Assembly (NCBI GenBank): GCA_014896375.1
Contig: JADBKN010000021.1
Location: 1-64,000, forward strand
DNA from: Bacillota bacterium
GTDB taxonomy: Bacteria > Bacillota > Sulfobacillia > RBS10-35 > Bu92
Direction: 5' to 3'
Length of the DNA: 64,000 nt
Shown here piece after piece: positions 1 through 8,478 of this stretch (positions are counted from its first letter, which is position 1; each line of letters starts with the position of its first letter). Made by a program: the position numbers and the translations under genes. Under the pieces are notes generated by a model. That model made no database searches. It worked only from the letters and a program-made list of their open reading frames with translations, and had not been told where the DNA came from.

Positions 1-193
1 CCACCGAAGCCCGCCGCACGACCCGCACGCGGGCCCCGACGGGCGGCAGGCCCAGGGCCGCCGCCCGCGCCGCCGCCACCGCCCGGCGCGCCCCGGGCGC
101 CGGCGCGGGCCGCAGCCCCGGCCGCCGCGCGTCCTCGAGGGCGAGGGCGCACGCCGCATAGCCCGGCAGGCCGACCGTCCGACCGTCGCGCAA
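1..193 (-). CDS. Possible hypothetical protein, partial at the left window edge
   Basis: An open frame on the minus strand starts at a TTG at 193, eight bases after an AGGGGTGA-like ribosome site, or at a GTG at 205, and runs off the left edge without a stop. The readable part is Ala/Arg/Pro rich and begins MRDGRTVGLPGYAACALALE. I do not recognise it, and it does not resemble the missing PolC C-terminus. It would be the next gene after the helix-turn-helix triplet, about 95 bases downstream. In DNA this GC-rich, an open frame of about 64 codons is weak evidence, so it could be non-coding. Confidence 0.3.
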   Translation of the reverse strand, partial: MRDGRTVGLPGYAACALALEDARRPGLRPAPAPGARRAVAAARAAALGLPPVGARVRVVRRASV

Positions 194-245
194 GCCGCCA
201 ATCACCCCTCTGCGGCGCCGCGGGGCATCAGAGCGGACCCGCGGC

Positions 246-281
246 GGCCAATCGGTTCTCGGCGAGGGAGCCGATCCGGCC
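246..281 (-). terminator. Imperfect hairpin after the XRE gene triplet
   Basis: Directly after the stop codon at 287 the minus strand has GGCCGGATCGG, a short loop, and CCGATTGGCC, giving an interrupted stem of about nine pairs. No T-tract follows, so this is a weak terminator candidate for the end of the three-gene cassette. Confidence 0.25.
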
Positions 282-286
282 AGCCT

Positions 287-1849
287 CTAGCCTGCGGCCT
301 CGACTTCAGCCACCACCTCATCCCACACCCACGACGGCAGCGGCAGGTAGTCGTCGGGGGCGCGGAATCTGAAGGCACCGTCGAGCCTGAGCCCGCCAGC
401 CGCCGCGTACCCGAGCGGGTCCCGGGTGAACGCGATCGCGTGCAGCATCAACCGCGCCTCCTCCGCCGAGAACCCGTCGAACCACGCGGCCAGATCCTCG
501 GGCCGGCAGAAGGCCCGCATGAGCAACTGGATCGCCTGCACCGTCGCAGGCGATCTCCCCCGCAGGGCCAGGAACATGGGGTAGTGCGCGCACAGCCGCT
601 CCCAAGCGCCTTCGCGCCCGTGACCAAACTCCGTGAGCAGGAGCCTCCGCGTCGCCCGCCAGATGGCCGCACCAGGAGACGCGAAGCGGCGATCGATCTC
701 CGGCAGGCGGGCCGCCTCGTCGGTTAGGCGGACCTCAGATGCCGCCCCACCCGCCTGCGCCCGCATCTCTGACGCGGGCACCCCCAGAGCGGCCGCCAAC
801 CTGTCGATGACCGCGTCGCTGGGCACGTGCCCGCGCGCGATCCTCGACAGGTACGTCGGATTGATCCCCGCCGCCTCGGCCACCTGCCTCAGGCTCTTTC
901 CCGATCCGGCGATGAGCCCTTTCACGTATTCGCCCCACGACACGACCACCGCCTCCATGACCATCCCCATGCCGTCCTCGCCGCCGGCGTCCCCGGAAGC
1001 CTCCGTCCGCGCGAGGGACCGCGCCAGCAGGGCGTCGTAGACGGCCCAGAGGCCGCCCTCGCGCCAGAGGGCGAGAAGATCGGCGTCCTCCCCGGTCTTG
1101 ACCGCCTCTGCCACAGCTCCCTCCTCCACTAGTCGCCACTCGGCATCCAGCTCCAGCGCGCGCTCGAGGGCCTTCCGCCGCGCGGCCATCTGAAGGCCCA
1201 GACCTGCGGCGTCGATCAGCTCATCGGGCAGCCTGCCTATCAACCAGAGCACCAAGTCGGGATCGCCCCCGACCCCGATCGACCAGCCCACCCACCGCTC
1301 CGAATCCATGAGCGCGAGCCGTTTCAACACGGCCTCGTCCCCCGGCGCGGCGGCCGCCGCCTCAGCGGCCTCCACCGTGGCGGGGGGCGGCGCGTCCAGC
1401 GGCGCCGCCCGCGCCAACGCCTCTTCGACCGGCAACCCGGCCAACCGCCTGCGGTAAGCCAGGTGCTGCGCCGCGAGGCGGACGCCCGACGTCGGGTGCG
1501 AGAACTCCGCGCGCAGAAGGGCCGCTGTGCCGGCCGCAACCCTCCTGGCCGCGCGCAAGAACGAAGCCTCCATGTCGGCCACGGCGCAGCCGAGGGGATC
1601 CGGAGCATACCCGGCCAGCGCGAGCAGCGCCGCGGTCGGCGCGCCCAACGGGCGGGCGAGCGAGGCCAACGCGTCCACGGAAGGCGGGATCTCCCCCCTT
1701 TCCGCCGCCGAGACCAGGCTGCGCGACACCCGCGCCCGCTCGGCCAGCTGCGCCTGGGTCAGCCCCGACCGCGTGCGGAGAGAGACGAGCCACGGGCCGA
1801 GGTGAGGCGAAACCCGACCAAGCATCTCACGAGTCCTGCGCTTCCTCAT
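287..1849 (-). CDS. Tandem helix-turn-helix protein, third member of the XRE triplet
   Basis: This 520-residue protein is not in a family I can name. Residues about 20-75 form an XRE/Cro-type helix-turn-helix (GLTQAQLAERARVSRSLVSA). A linker with LLALAGYAPDPLG follows, then a C-terminal module with WVGWSIGVGGDPD and GRLPDELIDAAG near 195-225. A second helix-turn-helix sits near residues 310-355 (SLRQVAEAAGINPTYLSRIA), so the protein looks like two units joined head to tail. The start ATG at 1849 follows AGGAGGTG and shares one base with the stop of the upstream gene (TGATG), which points to translational coupling. The two upstream genes carry the same linker and DPD/GR-P motifs. Likely a DNA-binding regulator with an all-helical sensor region; ligand and targets are unknown. 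Confidence 0.75.
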   Translation of the reverse strand: MRKRRTREMLGRVSPHLGPWLVSLRTRSGLTQAQLAERARVSRSLVSAAERGEIPPSVDALASLARPLGAPTAALLALAGYAPDPLGCAVADMEASFLRAARRVAAGTAALLRAEFSHPTSGVRLAAQHLAYRRRLAGLPVEEALARAAPLDAPPPATVEAAEAAAAAPGDEAVLKRLALMDSERWVGWSIGVGGDPDLVLWLIGRLPDELIDAAGLGLQMAARRKALERALELDAEWRLVEEGAVAEAVKTGEDADLLALWREGGLWAVYDALLARSLARTEASGDAGGEDGMGMVMEAVVVSWGEYVKGLIAGSGKSLRQVAEAAGINPTYLSRIARGHVPSDAVIDRLAAALGVPASEMRAQAGGAASEVRLTDEAARLPEIDRRFASPGAAIWRATRRLLLTEFGHGREGAWERLCAHYPMFLALRGRSPATVQAIQLLMRAFCRPEDLAAWFDGFSAEEARLMLHAIAFTRDPLGYAAAGGLRLDGAFRFRAPDDYLPLPSWVWDEVVAEVEAAG

Positions 1850-3231
1850 CAGCACACCTCCTCGCCCACCGCGGAGCCCAGCATCCCCAGCACCTCCTCC
1901 GGCGCCGCGTCTGGGTGCTCGGCCAGCCGGAACCGGAGCGGCGCCCGCGCGGCGACCGCGCCGGCGCCGGCGGCGCGCAGGACCGGCCAGAGGAGGTCCA
2001 TTCGCCTCCAGACCAGCGCCCCGAGCCCCACGGCCAGCCGGTCCAGGGGCTCGTCGCGCCGCCTGAGCCACGCGGCGAACCCGTCCGGGCCGGGCGCCGG
2101 GCGGAGCGCGGCGCGGAAGTCGGCCACCCGCGCGTCCGAGCCGCGGCCCCACCACGCCCAGCGCACGAAGCACAGGATCAGCTCGACGAGCCGCGTCCGG
2201 TCCTCCTCCCCGGCCAGCCCGCGGTACTCCTCGAGCGCCAGCCGCGACAGGGCCCCCCACAGCCCCTCCGTCCGCTCGCCGCCCGCCGACAGGGCGCGCC
2301 AGAGGTCGCCGTCCTCAGGCCCCTCGGCCCGCTCCTCATGGCCCGCCGCGGCAGGCCCGGCGCCGGCCGCCCCGCCGGCGGCTTCTCCACCGGCGGCGTC
2401 GCGGGCGCGGCTCGCGAAAACCTCGTACAGACCGTACACGCCACCAAGGGCCCCATCGCGGCGCCAGGCCTCGGCCAGGGGCCGCTCGGCCTCCCCAGCC
2501 TCCTCCGGATCCGGAGCGCCCTTCCGCCATCGCTCCGCCAACGAGGAGGCCTCGCGCAGCGCGGCCTGCCACGCGGCCGCCCGCTCGCGCAGCCCCGCGT
2601 CCTCGATCAGGTCCTCCGGAAAGCGCCCCAGCACGAAGAACCCCTCATCCGGATCTGCCCCAGCACCGAGGAACCAGCCGAGCCAGGCGTCGTTGCCCTG
2701 CATGCGAACCGCGCCGAGGTCCCCCTGCTCCGCGGCGTCCATGACGGCCATGTCCGGCGTCCACGCGAGCCGCCTGCCCTCTGAGGCCACCAGCTCGAGG
2801 GACCGCCCCGAGCGGAGGCGGGCCGCCGCGGCCAGGCCGACGGCCACTCGTCGGAGGGAGTCGTCCGGGCGCGACAGCACGAGTCGGACCACGGACGCCA
2901 TCAGCGCCGCGAAGGCCGCCGCGTCGTCGAACGGGCCTCCGCCTTCGCTGAGCCTTTGGAACTGCCGACCGAGCGGATCCGGCAGGTGGCCTGCCAAAGC
3001 CAGCATGGTGGACGCGGGCTGGCGCAGGGCGCGCGCGACGGCGAGGCACACATCGCGCCCCGGCCGCCTGATCTGACCGCTCTCCAGCCGGTACACGGTC
3101 GCTTCGTTGACCCCCGCCTTCCGCGCCAGCTCCGGCTGGGTCAGCCCCAGATCGCGCCGCGCGACTGCGACGAACCTTCCCAAGTGCTCACTCGGCCGCC
3201 CCGGCCTGGGCGCAGCCCCGGGCATCTCCAT
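1849..3231 (-). CDS. XRE-type helix-turn-helix protein, second member of the triplet
   Basis: About 460 residues. The N-terminus holds a helix-turn-helix (LGLTQPELARKAGVNEATVY), followed by MLALAGHLPDPLG. The module shared with both neighbours follows (WLGWFLGAGADPDE, LGRFPEDLIEDAGL). An Ala/Gly-rich stretch and a further helical region of about 150 residues, not obviously shared, complete it. The gene overlaps the end of the preceding one by about 40 bases. Candidate starts are GTG 3252, ATG 3231 and ATG 3225; GGGGGTG before 3225/3231 favours the later ones. Its last base pair is shared with the next gene's start. I infer a paralogue that arose by duplication and C-terminal growth. Function unknown. 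Confidence 0.75.
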   Translation of the reverse strand: MEMPGAAPRPGRPSEHLGRFVAVARRDLGLTQPELARKAGVNEATVYRLESGQIRRPGRDVCLAVARALRQPASTMLALAGHLPDPLGRQFQRLSEGGGPFDDAAAFAALMASVVRLVLSRPDDSLRRVAVGLAAAARLRSGRSLELVASEGRRLAWTPDMAVMDAAEQGDLGAVRMQGNDAWLGWFLGAGADPDEGFFVLGRFPEDLIEDAGLRERAAAWQAALREASSLAERWRKGAPDPEEAGEAERPLAEAWRRDGALGGVYGLYEVFASRARDAAGGEAAGGAAGAGPAAAGHEERAEGPEDGDLWRALSAGGERTEGLWGALSRLALEEYRGLAGEEDRTRLVELILCFVRWAWWGRGSDARVADFRAALRPAPGPDGFAAWLRRRDEPLDRLAVGLGALVWRRMDLLWPVLRAAGAGAVAARAPLRFRLAEHPDAAPEEVLGMLGSAVGEEVC

Positions 3232-3895
3232 CACCCCCGCGTGTCGCTGCACGCTGGGCCGCGGCGGCCCACGCGCGGTCCAGCTCCAGCGCGCGCTCGA
3301 GGGCGGAACGCCACGCGGCGGCCTTCCCTTCGATCCCGGCCGCCCGCAGCGCCTCCTGCGGGAACCTGCCCATCATCCACAACGCCTCGTCGGGATCTCC
3401 CCCGACGCCCAGGGCCCACCCGCAAAGCGCCTCGTTGCCAAGGAGCCCGGCCTGCCTCAGCGCCTCCGCGTCGCCCGCCTCCGCCCGCTCGATCAGCTCG
3501 GGGTTCGGCGCGTCCAAGCCGAACGGCGCGATAACCTCCGCTGGGGCAAGCCCGGCCCTCCTACGCAGGAACCCCAACCGCCCCGCCGCCAAGCGGGCCG
3601 GCGCCGCGTCGCCCCGCCGCAGCATGAGCCAGACCGCTCGCGAGAGCCCCATCGTGAAGCCGAGCAACTCCTCGTCGAGCTGCGCCCACGCCCGGCCCAG
3701 GGGGTCGGGCAGCAGCCCGGCGAGCGACAGCACCAAGCCGGCGGGCACGTCCAGCGCCGCTGCCAGCCGCACCGCCAGCTTCAGGGACGGCCAGCGGTCC
3801 CTGGCCTCGATCCGCTGGATGGTCGCGTACGAGACGCCGCATCGCTCGGCAAGGTCCGCTCCGCTCATCCCGAGCGACCTCCGCCGGCTGGCCAC
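3188..3895 (-). CDS. XRE-type helix-turn-helix protein, first and shortest member of the triplet
   Basis: A 235-residue protein: helix-turn-helix at residues about 8-55 (MSGADLAERCGVSYATIQRI), the LSLAGLLPDPLG linker, then the shared module with LCGWALGVGGDPDEALW and MGRFPQEALRAAGI. It appears to be the minimal form of the family. It starts at GTG 3895, inside the last codons of polC, and overlaps polC by 31 bases. Its ribosome site AAGGAG lies eight bases upstream and is also the Lys-Glu codon pair of the last conserved PolC motif. Expression is therefore coupled to polC. Probably DNA-binding; no function can be assigned. Confidence 0.78.
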   Translation of the reverse strand: MASRRRSLGMSGADLAERCGVSYATIQRIEARDRWPSLKLAVRLAAALDVPAGLVLSLAGLLPDPLGRAWAQLDEELLGFTMGLSRAVWLMLRRGDAAPARLAAGRLGFLRRRAGLAPAEVIAPFGLDAPNPELIERAEAGDAEALRQAGLLGNEALCGWALGVGGDPDEALWMMGRFPQEALRAAGIEGKAAAWRSALERALELDRAWAAAAQRAATRGGDGDARGCAQAGAAE

Positions 3896-6800
3896 TGGTT
3901 CCGCTCCTTCGCCGGCGCCCCGGGCCGGTCCACCGCCTCAAGGCGCCGCCGCCAGGCGTCCGGCGTCTCCTCCAGCCAGGCGGCGTCGAAGTCGGCCGCG
4001 TTCAGCGTGAAGTAGACAGCGTAGAAGGCGGCCGGCCGGTGCACCTTGAACCAGGCGATGCGGAAGGCCATCATCACGTACGCCACGGCGTGCGCCTTCG
4101 GGAAGAGGTAGCTAATCTTCTGGCAGGACTCGATGTACCAGTCGGGCACGCCGGCCGCGCGCATGCGCTCCACGTCCTCCTCCCGGAGCCCCTTGCCCTT
4201 GCGCACGCGCTCCCCGATGTCGAAGGCCTGCTTCCGGTCCATGCCGCACTCGATGAGATAGAGAAAGAGGTCGTCGCGCGTCGAGATCACCTGGGAGAGA
4301 GTGGCGATGCCGGCGCGGGTCAGGTCGCGGGCGTTGTTCGCCCAGACGTCGGTGCCGTGGGAGAGGCCGGAGATGCGGACGAGATCGGCGAAGGTACGCG
4401 GCCGCGTGTCCACGAGCATGCCGCGCACAAAGCGCGTGCCGAACTCCGGGATGCCGAGGCAGCCGACCTCCGTCCCGATGTCCTCCGGGTCCACGCCGAG
4501 CGCCGCGCAACTTGAGAAGAGCGAGCGTGTGGCCTCGTCGTCGAAGGGGATGGACCGCGGATCCACGCCCGTCCAGTTCTGAAGCATGCGCAGGGCCGTC
4601 GGGTCGTCGTGCCCGAGGAGGTCGAGCTTCACAAGGCGCCCGGAGATCGAGTGGTAGTCGAAGTGGGTCGTCACCTGGCCGGCCTCCGGATCGTTGGCCG
4701 GGTACTGCAGGGGCGTGAAGGCGTGCACGTCGGCGCCGCGCGGCACGACCATCAACCCCCCGGGGTGCTGGCCGGTGGTGCGCTTGACCCCCGTGCAACC
4801 GCGCGCCAGGCGCTCGAGCTCCGCGCCGCGCAGCGTCCGGCCGCGCGCCTCCGCGTAGGCCCGCGCGAAGCCGTAGGCGGTCCGCTCGGCGACCGTCGAG
4901 ATCGTGCCCGCGCGGAACACGTTCCCCTCGCCGAGGAGCTCCTCGGCCGCCCGGTGCGCGCGCGGCTGGTATTCTCCGGAGAAGTTGAGGTCGATGTCCG
5001 GCACCTTGTCGCCCTCAAAGCCCATGAAGGAGGCGAAGGGGATGTCGTGCCCGTCGCCCACCAGCTCCGCGCCGCAGCGCGGGCAGGCACGGCGGGGCAG
5101 GTCGAAGCCGGAGCGCGCCGTCCCCTCCCCGTCGCCGGACGCGAACTCGGTGTAGCGGCAGGCCGGGCAGCGGTAGTGCGGCGGCAGGGGGTTCACTTCC
5201 GTGATGCCGAGGAGCGTCGCCACGAAGCTTGAACCGACCGATCCGCGGGAGCCCACGAGGTAGCCGTCCTCAAGGGAACGCCGCACAAGCCGCGCCGCGA
5301 TGAGGTAGAGCGCCGCGTAGCCGTGCCGGATGATGCGGTCGAGCTCGTATTCCAGGCGCTCCGCCACCGGCGGCGGCAGCGGCTCGCCGTAGAGCTCGGC
5401 TGCGCGCCGCCGCGCCTCCTCCGCCACCTCCTCCGCCGCCCGGTCGAGGTGCGGCGCGTGCAGCCCGTCCGGGAGCGGCGAGAGATCGGGCAGCGCCTCC
5501 GCCAGCCGCACGGGCTCTTCGATGACGATCTCCCTCGCTGTCTCCTCGCCGAGGAAGCGGAACTCCTCCAGCATCTCCTCCGTGGTCCGGAGGTGGAGCG
5601 CCCCGGCATGCTCGTCGCCGGCGTGCTGGTTCGCGTGCAGCACAGCGCGGAACTCGGCCTCCTCCGGGTCGAGGAAGTGGACGTCGCCCACGGCGCAGAC
5701 CGGCTTGCCGAGGGTGCGCCCGGCCTCGACGACCGCCCGTTGCAGCGCGCGAAGATCCTCCTCGCCTGCGAGGGCGGAGGGGCAGAGGTGGCGCAGGGCG
5801 TCGCGCGGCACCACCTCAAGGAAGTCGTAGAAGGCGAGGCGGCGCAGCCACTCGTCGTCCGGCTCGCCGCTGAGCCAGGCGTCGACCACCTCGCTCTCCG
5901 CGCAGCCGGCGCCGATGAGGAGCCCCGCGCGTGCCTCCGCGAGCAGCGAGCGCGGCAGGCGCGGCACGCGGTGGAAGAACTCCAGGTGGCTGCGCGTGAC
6001 GAGCCGGTAGAGGGTCCGCAACCCCTCCTCGCTGGCGGCGAAGACGGTGGCGTGGAAGGGGCGCCCCAGGCGGCTGGGCACCCGGTCCGCAAGGGTCTCG
6101 AGATCCTCCAGGGAAACGACCTCCGCCGTCTCGCGAGCCTTCTCCAGCAGGCGAACGTAGACGCCGCCCGCTGTCTCGGCGTCGGCCAGGGCGCGGTGGT
6201 GCTGCGGGAGCGGCACGCGGAGGGCGGCCGCCACCGGCCCGAGCCCGTGCCCGGAGAGTTCCGGAAGCAGCGCGCGCGCGAGCCACATCGTGTCGATGAC
6301 CGGAGGGCGGTACTCCCCTCCCAAGTGGCGTTGCACCTGACGGTAAAGGAAGCCGGCGTCGAAGGCGGCGTTGTGGGCCACAAGGGGGTCGTCGCCGGCG
6401 AAGTCGAGGAAGGCGCGCAGCGCCTCCGCCGCGGGCGGCGCGCCGGCGAGCATCTCCGGCCGGATGCCCGTCAGCTCCTGCACCTCCGGCGGAATGGGCC
6501 GGCCGCAGTCCACGAAGGTCTGGAAGCGCTCGACCGGCTCGCCCGCCTCCCAGCGCACGGCGCCGATCTCGATGATGTCGTGGGCGCGCGGCGAGAGCCC
6601 CGTCGTCTCAAGGTCCAGCGAGACGAAGCGACCCGCGGCCGGGCGGTGGTCGGGGCGCAGCACGAGCGGCGGGCGGTCGTCGACGACGTACGCCTCCATG
6701 CCGTAGAGGATCTTCACCCCGTGGCGGCGGCCGGCCTCGTGCGCCTCCGGGAACGCCTGCACCACGCCGTGGTCCGTGACCCCCACAGCGCGGTGGCCCC

Positions 6801-7812
6801 AGCGCGCGGCGCGCTCCACGAGGCGCTCCACATCCGCGAGCCCGTCCATGGCGCTCATGCGCGTGTGCACGTGAAGCTCCACGCGCTTTTCCGGAGCCGT
6901 GTCGAGACGCTCCTCGACCTCGAAGCGCAGGAGCGCCTCGACGTTCAGCTGCAGCTCCTGCCGGCGCGCGTCGTAGGCCAGCGTTCCGCGCGCGCGCACC
7001 TCGCTGGGCGCGGCGAGCCGCTCCGCCACGCGGCGGATCTCCTCCGCCTCACCGAAGAGGCGGGCCGAGATCGTGTCCGTGCCGTCCCAGATGTCCAGGC
7101 GGCACATGTGCCGGCCGCCCCGCAGCTCCCGCGTCTCCACGTGACAGACGCGGCCGCGCACCGTGACGCGCGCTCCCTCCTCCGTGCACTCGGCGATGGG
7201 CACGGTGCGCTCCGGCACGGACTCGCCCCAGAGGCGCTCGCCTTCCTCAGGCGCGCGCCGGCGGCGCGTGGCCAGCGCCTCGGCGGCGCGCCGCACGACC
7301 TCCTCCTCCGCCTCCGCCGGCGGCGCCGCACGTCCCTGCGGCGCCACGCTCCAGCGCACGCGCGCCGGCACGCCGGCCGCCGCCAGCGCCGCCTCCAGGC
7401 GCGGCCCCAGCCGGTGGCGCCGCGCGATCTCCCGCTCCGCCTCCGTGCTCAGCTCCACGCGCACCGTGCCGTCCTCGAGCCGCGCGCGCGCCGCCGCGAG
7501 CATGCCCGCGGCCGCCGACTCCCGCATGAGTTCCGCCACCGCGCGTTCCCAGGCGGCCTCGAACGGCGAGCGCAGCTCCACCTCCACACGGCCCGGCAGG
7601 CCTTCGGCGAGGAGCCCGGCCAGCGTTTCGGGATCGGGCGCCGGCGCGCCCTCCGGCACGGCGACGACGACGCGCACGGTGCGCCGGCCGGTGTCCACCC
7701 ACACGTGCACGAGCTCGAGGCCGGCCAGCGCCTCCCGAGCGTCCACGGCCTCTCCCGCGAGGCCGGGGGCCAGCCCCCTTACGGCCGGCCGGATGCGGAC
7801 GATGCGCCTCAT
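3865..7812 (-). CDS. polC: DNA polymerase III PolC-type alpha subunit, C-terminally truncated
   Basis: Gram-positive replicative polymerase with built-in proofreading. In order: N-terminal domain, OB fold (about 205-280), PHP part (HVHTRM near 314) split by a DnaQ-type exonuclease (SLDLETTGLSP near 399), zinc site (CPAC near 882, CPRC near 912) and the palm with the catalytic aspartates in PDIDLNFSGEYQ near 937. It has 1315 residues against about 1440 in B. subtilis. The family sequence stops right after APAKERN, and an unrelated tail of 11 residues follows. The region normally beyond this point carries the helix-hairpin-helix duplex-binding part and the terminal QLSLF-type clamp motif, and neither is visible here. 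The ATG at 7812 overlaps the mgtC-like stop by four bases. The truncation is either a real rearrangement or an assembly join. Confidence 0.9.
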   Translation of the reverse strand: MRRIVRIRPAVRGLAPGLAGEAVDAREALAGLELVHVWVDTGRRTVRVVVAVPEGAPAPDPETLAGLLAEGLPGRVEVELRSPFEAAWERAVAELMRESAAAGMLAAARARLEDGTVRVELSTEAEREIARRHRLGPRLEAALAAAGVPARVRWSVAPQGRAAPPAEAEEEVVRRAAEALATRRRRAPEEGERLWGESVPERTVPIAECTEEGARVTVRGRVCHVETRELRGGRHMCRLDIWDGTDTISARLFGEAEEIRRVAERLAAPSEVRARGTLAYDARRQELQLNVEALLRFEVEERLDTAPEKRVELHVHTRMSAMDGLADVERLVERAARWGHRAVGVTDHGVVQAFPEAHEAGRRHGVKILYGMEAYVVDDRPPLVLRPDHRPAAGRFVSLDLETTGLSPRAHDIIEIGAVRWEAGEPVERFQTFVDCGRPIPPEVQELTGIRPEMLAGAPPAAEALRAFLDFAGDDPLVAHNAAFDAGFLYRQVQRHLGGEYRPPVIDTMWLARALLPELSGHGLGPVAAALRVPLPQHHRALADAETAGGVYVRLLEKARETAEVVSLEDLETLADRVPSRLGRPFHATVFAASEEGLRTLYRLVTRSHLEFFHRVPRLPRSLLAEARAGLLIGAGCAESEVVDAWLSGEPDDEWLRRLAFYDFLEVVPRDALRHLCPSALAGEEDLRALQRAVVEAGRTLGKPVCAVGDVHFLDPEEAEFRAVLHANQHAGDEHAGALHLRTTEEMLEEFRFLGEETAREIVIEEPVRLAEALPDLSPLPDGLHAPHLDRAAEEVAEEARRRAAELYGEPLPPPVAERLEYELDRIIRHGYAALYLIAARLVRRSLEDGYLVGSRGSVGSSFVATLLGITEVNPLPPHYRCPACRYTEFASGDGEGTARSGFDLPRRACPRCGAELVGDGHDIPFASFMGFEGDKVPDIDLNFSGEYQPRAHRAAEELLGEGNVFRAGTISTVAERTAYGFARAYAEARGRTLRGAELERLARGCTGVKRTTGQHPGGLMVVPRGADVHAFTPLQYPANDPEAGQVTTHFDYHSISGRLVKLDLLGHDDPTALRMLQNWTGVDPRSIPFDDEATRSLFSSCAALGVDPEDIGTEVGCLGIPEFGTRFVRGMLVDTRPRTFADLVRISGLSHGTDVWANNARDLTRAGIATLSQVISTRDDLFLYLIECGMDRKQAFDIGERVRKGKGLREEDVERMRAAGVPDWYIESCQKISYLFPKAHAVAYVMMAFRIAWFKVHRPAAFYAVYFTLNAADFDAAWLEETPDAWRRRLEAVDRPGAPAKERNQWPAGGGRSG

Positions 7813-8465
7813 TCGCGCGTCAGGCGGGAGATCCCCGGCTGATCGGCGAGGTCGCGTACCGCTTCCTGCAGGTCCACATCCCGCTGGGCGACGACTGTGA
7901 ACACGAGTTCCACCTGACCTTCACCGCTGTCTTCCATGTGCACCTGCCGGATGTTCAGCCGGTGCGCGCCGAGGATGTCGGCCACCTTGCCCAGCTGACC
8001 CGGCTGGTCGAGCGTGACGAGCGAGATACGCGCGCGCCGCGTCCCGTCCGCCATGCGCGCCTCCACGCTGGAGAGCAGCACCAGCGTGACGAGCGCGATG
8101 GCAGTGGAGAAGAGCGCCACCAGGTAGAGCCCCGCACCGGCCGCGAGCCCCAGAGCCGAGACGAGCCAGAGGCTGGCGGCGGTGGTGAGGCCGCGGATCG
8201 TCAGCCCCTCGCGCATGATCGTGCCGGCGCCGAGGAAACCGATGCCGCTCACCACCTGGGCGGCGATGCGCGTCGGGTCCGCACGCGAGCCGAGGTACGG
8301 CCGCGCCGCCTCAATAGAGACGAGCATGACGAGGCATGCGCCCAACGCGACGAGGATGTGCGTGCGCAGTCCCGCGGGATGACGGCTCCGCTCCCGCTCC
8401 CAGCCGATGAGCGCCCCCGCGGCGGCGGCGGCGAGCAGCCGGGCCGCCATTTCCCATGCGTCCAC
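7809..8465 (-). CDS. MgtC/SapB-family membrane protein with C-terminal ACT-like domain
   Basis: 218 residues. The first two thirds hold four to five membrane segments with the MgtC/SapB signature (LIGWERERSRHPAGLRTHILV, then VVSGIGFLGAGTI and GLTTAASLWLVSALGLAAG). The last about 75 residues form an ACT-like ligand-binding fold (ISLVTLDQPGQLGKVADILG). MgtC proteins have been tied to magnesium limitation and to inhibition of F-type ATP synthase in pathogens, but most bacterial members are of unknown role. It is translationally coupled to polC (ATGA overlap), and the glycosyltransferase gene ends 13 bases upstream. Confidence 0.85.
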   Translation of the reverse strand: MDAWEMAARLLAAAAAGALIGWERERSRHPAGLRTHILVALGACLVMLVSIEAARPYLGSRADPTRIAAQVVSGIGFLGAGTIMREGLTIRGLTTAASLWLVSALGLAAGAGLYLVALFSTAIALVTLVLLSSVEARMADGTRRARISLVTLDQPGQLGKVADILGAHRLNIRQVHMEDSGEGQVELVFTVVAQRDVDLQEAVRDLADQPGISRLTRE

Positions 8466-8478
8466 GGCGCGCCTCCCG

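Noticed and set aside
287-2260. A longer version of the third XRE gene starting at 2260
   Set aside because: The additional 137 residues lie over the second XRE gene in another frame and are low-complexity Arg/Gly/Ala. The ATG at 1849 has an excellent ribosome site.
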